Assembly: GCA_002428215.1 (NCBI GenBank)
Contig: DIUI01000001.1
Location: 1-10,029, forward strand
Reading direction: 5' to 3'
DNA: 10,029 nt
Source of the DNA: Prolixibacteraceae bacterium UBA6162
GTDB taxonomy: Bacteria > Bacteroidota > Bacteroidia > Bacteroidales > Prolixibacteraceae
This document shows positions 7,345 to 10,029 of the stretch, piece by piece. The notes below the pieces were generated by a model. It was not told where the DNA came from, ran no database searches, and saw only the letters and a list, made by a program, of their open reading frames with translations. The translations under genes were made by a program, and so were the position numbers. The first letter of the stretch is position 1. The number at the start of each line of letters is the position of its first letter.

Positions 7345-8505
7345 ATGAAAAGAGGTGTTGCCATACTCGGTTCTACAGGCTCCATTGGTAAGCAAGCGCT
7401 CGAAGTGATTGCCAGCAACAAGGATGTATTCGAAGTGGAGGTGCTCACCGCCAACAACAATACCGGTTTGCTCATTGAACAGGCCCGAATTTTTCTTCCC
7501 AATGCCGTTGTAATCAGCAACGAAGAGAAATACCACCTTGTAAAAGATGCCCTCTCTGATTTGCCCATCAAAGTTTTTGCCGGCAGCGATGCCATCGGCC
7601 AGGTGGTGCAAATGTCATCAGTCGATGTAGTACTTACTGCTATGGTTGGATATTCGGGGCTTATTCCAACACTAAAAGCTATTGAGGCTGGTAAAATGAT
7701 TGCCCTGGCCAATAAGGAAACGCTGGTGGTGGCAGGTGAAATTGTGACCCGAATGGCCCGGGAAAAGTCGGTCGATATACTACCGGTCGATTCTGAACAT
7801 TCGGCCATTTTGCAGTGCCTCACCGGAGAGCATATGAATCCGCTTGAAAAGATTATACTTACCTGCTCCGGAGGGCCTTTCAGAGGAAAAAAACGAAGCG
7901 AATTGCTGTATATTAAGCCGGCCGATGCCCTTGCACATCCCAATTGGGATATGGGAACTAAAATCACCATCGATTCGGCAACCCTTATGAACAAGGGATT
8001 TGAGATGATCGAAGCCCACTGGCTTTTTGGGTTATCGCCTTCCAACATTGAAGTGATTGTCCACCCTCAGTCAATTGTGCATTCCCTTGTTCAGTTTCGC
8101 GACGGATCTGTAAAAGCCCAGCTGGGACTACCCGATATGCGACTTCCCATTCAGTATGCGCTTGGCTTTCCTCTTCGGCTCGCCAACGATTATCCCAGAT
8201 TCAGTTTTCTTGATTACCCTTCTCTGACCTTCGAACCCCCCGATATGAAAAGCTTTCGGAATTTGGCACTTGCCTTCGATGCAATCCGAACCGGCGGGAA
8301 TATGCCTTGTGTGCTGAATGCAGCCAACGAAGTGGTAATATGTGCATTTATGCAACAAAAAATAGGCTTTCTCGAAATGTCTGACATTATTGAAACCGCA
8401 CTTGAGCGTGCTACCTATATAGCACATCCTACGCTCGACGATATTATTTTGACCAACACAACAACCAGAGACGCTACCCAGTTGTTGATAGATAACCGTT
8501 TATAA
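7345..8505 (+). CDS. dxr: 1-deoxy-D-xylulose 5-phosphate reductoisomerase
   Basis: Cytoplasmic enzyme of the MEP pathway that converts 1-deoxy-D-xylulose 5-phosphate and NADPH to 2-C-methyl-D-erythritol 4-phosphate, the route to isoprenoids including the undecaprenyl carrier used for wall synthesis. Its 386 residues are close to the 398 of E. coli. The NADPH loop GSTGSIG is at 9-15 and NKET at 123-126. Metal ligands are D149, E151 (VDSEHS) and E220, with substrate-site S175 (CSGGPF), H198 (AHPNW), N216 and K217 (MNKGFEMIEAHW). These match E. coli D150, E152, E231, S186, H209, N227 and K228 with constant offsets, and VHPQSIVHSLV and LPDMRLPIQYAL are also present. It begins three bases after the M23 stop and is followed after 15 bases by rseP, so the three genes are probably cotranscribed. 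No defect is seen. Confidence 0.98.
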   Translation: MKRGVAILGSTGSIGKQALEVIASNKDVFEVEVLTANNNTGLLIEQARIFLPNAVVISNEEKYHLVKDALSDLPIKVFAGSDAIGQVVQMSSVDVVLTAMVGYSGLIPTLKAIEAGKMIALANKETLVVAGEIVTRMAREKSVDILPVDSEHSAILQCLTGEHMNPLEKIILTCSGGPFRGKKRSELLYIKPADALAHPNWDMGTKITIDSATLMNKGFEMIEAHWLFGLSPSNIEVIVHPQSIVHSLVQFRDGSVKAQLGLPDMRLPIQYALGFPLRLANDYPRFSFLDYPSLTFEPPDMKSFRNLALAFDAIRTGGNMPCVLNAANEVVICAFMQQKIGFLEMSDIIETALERATYIAHPTLDDIILTNTTTRDATQLLIDNRL

Positions 8506-8520
8506 ACTCAAAACATTTTA

Positions 8521-9849
8521 ATGGAACAAGTACTGGTAAAAACAGCCCAACTCTTACTTAGTCTTTCGATTTTGGTAGTCCTTCACGAATTTGGACACTA
8601 CTTCTTTGCACGTCTGTTTAAAACCCGCGTCGAAAAGTTTTACCTGTTTTTCGACCCTTGGTTTTCGCTCTTTAAATTTAAAAAGGGGGATACCGAATAT
8701 GGAATAGGTTGGCTTCCACTGGGTGGCTATGTAAAGATCTCGGGTATGATTGACGAGTCGATGGACAAAGAAGCCATGAAACTTCCTCCGCAACCCTGGG
8801 AATTCAGGTCAAAACCCGCCTGGCAGCGACTGCTCATTATGGTAGGCGGTGTATCCATGAACTTTCTGTTTGCCATTGTCATATATGCCGGGGTGCTTTT
8901 CGCCTGGGGTGACGAATATTTACCCACCAGTTCTCTTACCTATGGAATTGCAGTTACCGAAACCGGAGAAAAAATCGGCTTCCGTAACGGCGACAAAATT
9001 CTGTCTGTCGACCACAAACAGGTCGAGGAGTTTCGTAAAGTCATACCCACCATTGTTCTCGAAAACGCCAAAACTGTTCAGGTGGAGCGTAATGGAGAAA
9101 AAGTAGATGTTGGAATTTCGAACGAAGACCTTGCGCTTATCTTAAAATCGGGATCCCTGTTTAGCATGCGTATTCCCTTTGACTTCGAAATTGGCGGATT
9201 TGCTAAAGAGTCTGCAGGAAATGATGCAGGGCTGCTTATTGGCGACAAAATTACAGGGGTCGATGGCCTCACCTTCGACTATATGGACCAGTTTCAGCGC
9301 TATATTGCTGATAGCCGGGGAAAATCAATAACAGTAAATGTGATCCGCGATGCACAAGAAACCGAAGTTATGGTTGCTGTTGGAGAATCGGGCATGCTTG
9401 GAATTTCGAATCGAATTGTACAAAGCAATCTGTTTCATACAGAGGTAAAGCAGTATGGATTACTGGCATCAATACCAGCAGGCATAGAGCGGGGAGTCGA
9501 AACTACTCAGAACTACCTAAAACAGTTCAAGCTCTTTTTGATGCCCGAAACCAAAGCCTATGAATCGCTCGGCGGGTTCATTACCATTGGCAACATCTTC
9601 CCCGGAACTTGGAATTGGGAAGCTTTCTGGATGATGACGGCATTTATTTCTATTATCCTGGCAATAATGAACCTGCTTCCAATACCGGCACTTGATGGAG
9701 GTCATGTAATGTTTCTGATATTTGAGATGGTTTCGGGACGGAAACCCAACGAAAAATTTATGGAATATGCCCAGATTGCAGGAATGGTCATCCTACTCGG
9801 TCTCGTTTTATTTGCCAATGTCAACGATGTAATGCGGCTATTCAAATAA
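8521..9849 (+). CDS. rseP: RseP-type site-2 intramembrane zinc metalloprotease with two PDZ domains
   Basis: Inner-membrane protease of the M50B family that cuts transmembrane substrates such as anti-sigma factors or signal-peptide remnants. It has 442 residues. The zinc motif HEFGH is at 22-26 in the first membrane segment, and the third ligand is D392 in NLLPIPALDGGH (384-395). A membrane-associated beta region with WLPLGGYVKISGM is at 64-76. A second membrane segment lies at about 104-129 (VGGVSMNFLFAI), a third at about 368-386 and a fourth at about 418-434. Two PDZ domains sit between the second and third, with IGFRNGDKI (152-160) and AGLLIGDKI (236-244). The segment between TM1 and the beta region (FYLFFDPWFSLFKF) looks typical of Bacteroidota homologues. 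It follows dxr by 15 bases. No anti-sigma factor gene is in view, so the substrate here is unknown. Confidence 0.97.
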   Translation: MEQVLVKTAQLLLSLSILVVLHEFGHYFFARLFKTRVEKFYLFFDPWFSLFKFKKGDTEYGIGWLPLGGYVKISGMIDESMDKEAMKLPPQPWEFRSKPAWQRLLIMVGGVSMNFLFAIVIYAGVLFAWGDEYLPTSSLTYGIAVTETGEKIGFRNGDKILSVDHKQVEEFRKVIPTIVLENAKTVQVERNGEKVDVGISNEDLALILKSGSLFSMRIPFDFEIGGFAKESAGNDAGLLIGDKITGVDGLTFDYMDQFQRYIADSRGKSITVNVIRDAQETEVMVAVGESGMLGISNRIVQSNLFHTEVKQYGLLASIPAGIERGVETTQNYLKQFKLFLMPETKAYESLGGFITIGNIFPGTWNWEAFWMMTAFISIILAIMNLLPIPALDGGHVMFLIFEMVSGRKPNEKFMEYAQIAGMVILLGLVLFANVNDVMRLFK

Positions 9850-9884
9850 AAATCTCTCTCATGGTCAAAAAGATGTCGCTTCAG

Positions 9885-9913
9885 TTGATGAGTGGAAAAA
9901 AAAACTATTTTTG
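9885..9913 (+). promoter_or_regulatory. Bacteroidota-type promoter for tatA
   Basis: A -33-like GTTG (TTG at 9885-9887) is followed after 18 bases by TATTTTTG (9906-9913), a full match to TAnnTTTG. Transcription would begin near 9920, giving a leader of about 18 bases. This is the best-formed promoter in the window and suggests tatA is transcribed independently of the rseP run, although no terminator is visible after rseP. Confidence 0.6.
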
Positions 9914-9937
9914 TGTTGAATTAATAAATCTACCGTT

Positions 9938-10029
9938 ATGAATTTGTTCGTTTTAGCCGGCTTTATCGGTCCGCAAGAAATAATTATTATTCTCATTATT
10001 GTAGTACTCCTATTTGGCGGTCGTAAAAT
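9938..10029 (+). CDS. tatA: TatA/TatE-type twin-arginine translocase subunit, 3' truncated by window edge
   Basis: Small inner-membrane protein that oligomerises to form the path for folded proteins with twin-arginine signals. Only 30 codons are visible. They begin MNLFVLAGFIGPQE, a short periplasmic N-terminus with the conserved polar residue E14 at the membrane edge, then a 13-residue hydrophobic helix (IIIILIIVVLLFG) and the FGGRK hinge that starts the amphipathic helix. This is the hallmark layout of TatA/TatE, and IGPQEIIII is closer to TatA than to TatB. The amphipathic helix and acidic tail lie outside the window, so TatA against TatB cannot be settled fully. The start is 88 bases after rseP and has its own promoter. 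Confidence 0.9.
   Translation, partial: MNLFVLAGFIGPQEIIIILIIVVLLFGGRK

Noticed and set aside
7003..8048. Long open frames on the minus strand (202 and 236 codons) opposite the M23 gene and dxr
   Set aside because: They lie antisense to genes with full catalytic motifs, give no recognisable protein, and are shadows of the codon bias of the plus-strand genes.
9861..9941. Possible 26-codon ORF from ATG 9861 ending in TGA that overlaps the tatA ATG
   Set aside because: It runs straight through the predicted tatA promoter, has no hydrophobic or motif content worth noting, and the overlap is explained by chance placement of TTATGA.
1..10029. CRISPR arrays, insertion sequences, tRNA genes, phage or defence genes
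   Set aside because: No regularly spaced direct repeats, terminal inverted repeats, transposase motifs or tRNA-like cloverleaf sequence were noticed; gene content is housekeeping and transport.

Overview
The window reads as a chromosomal segment of a Bacteroidota bacterium, probably of the Bacteroidales/Marinilabiliales type. The grounds are protein style (a TonB receptor with an N-terminal carboxypeptidase-like domain, an M23 peptidase with a short cytoplasmic tail, and an M23-dxr-rseP gene order), -7 boxes resembling the Bacteroidota TAnnTTTG consensus, A-rich start regions without clear Shine-Dalgarno sequences, and intermediate GC content. The taxon is inferred from these traits. No mobile element, tRNA, rRNA or CRISPR array was seen.

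Layout: (1) bases 1-1172, plus strand, the C-terminal two thirds or more of a sodium:solute symporter whose start lies upstream. (2) 1281-2489, plus strand, a solitary tryptophan synthase beta subunit of a variant subfamily, closed by a strong hairpin-plus-U-tract terminator. (3) 5206-2541, minus strand, a two-gene unit of a small lipoprotein and a TonB-dependent outer-membrane receptor, overlapping by ATGA and converging on trpB. (4) A 221-base divergent intergenic region with a GC-rich hairpin. (5) 5428-6408, plus strand, a membrane-anchored protein joining an SRPBCC fold to a GyrI-like effector-binding fold. (6) 6475-9849, plus strand, a tight three-gene run: M23 peptidase, dxr (second step of the MEP isoprenoid pathway) and rseP (site-2 intramembrane protease). 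(7) 9938 to the window end, the first 30 codons of a TatA-type twin-arginine translocase subunit with its own well-formed promoter.

The right half is envelope housekeeping: a cell-wall peptidase, isoprenoid precursor synthesis that also supplies the undecaprenyl carrier for the wall, regulated intramembrane proteolysis and folded-protein export. The left half is nutrient handling: a sodium-coupled transporter, an outer-membrane importer with a lipoprotein partner, and an amino-acid enzyme outside any trp operon. I found no strong evidence of a new system. The points most worth following are the variant lone TrpB, the translationally coupled lipoprotein/receptor pair of unknown substrate, and the membrane-tethered SRPBCC/GyrI fusion.
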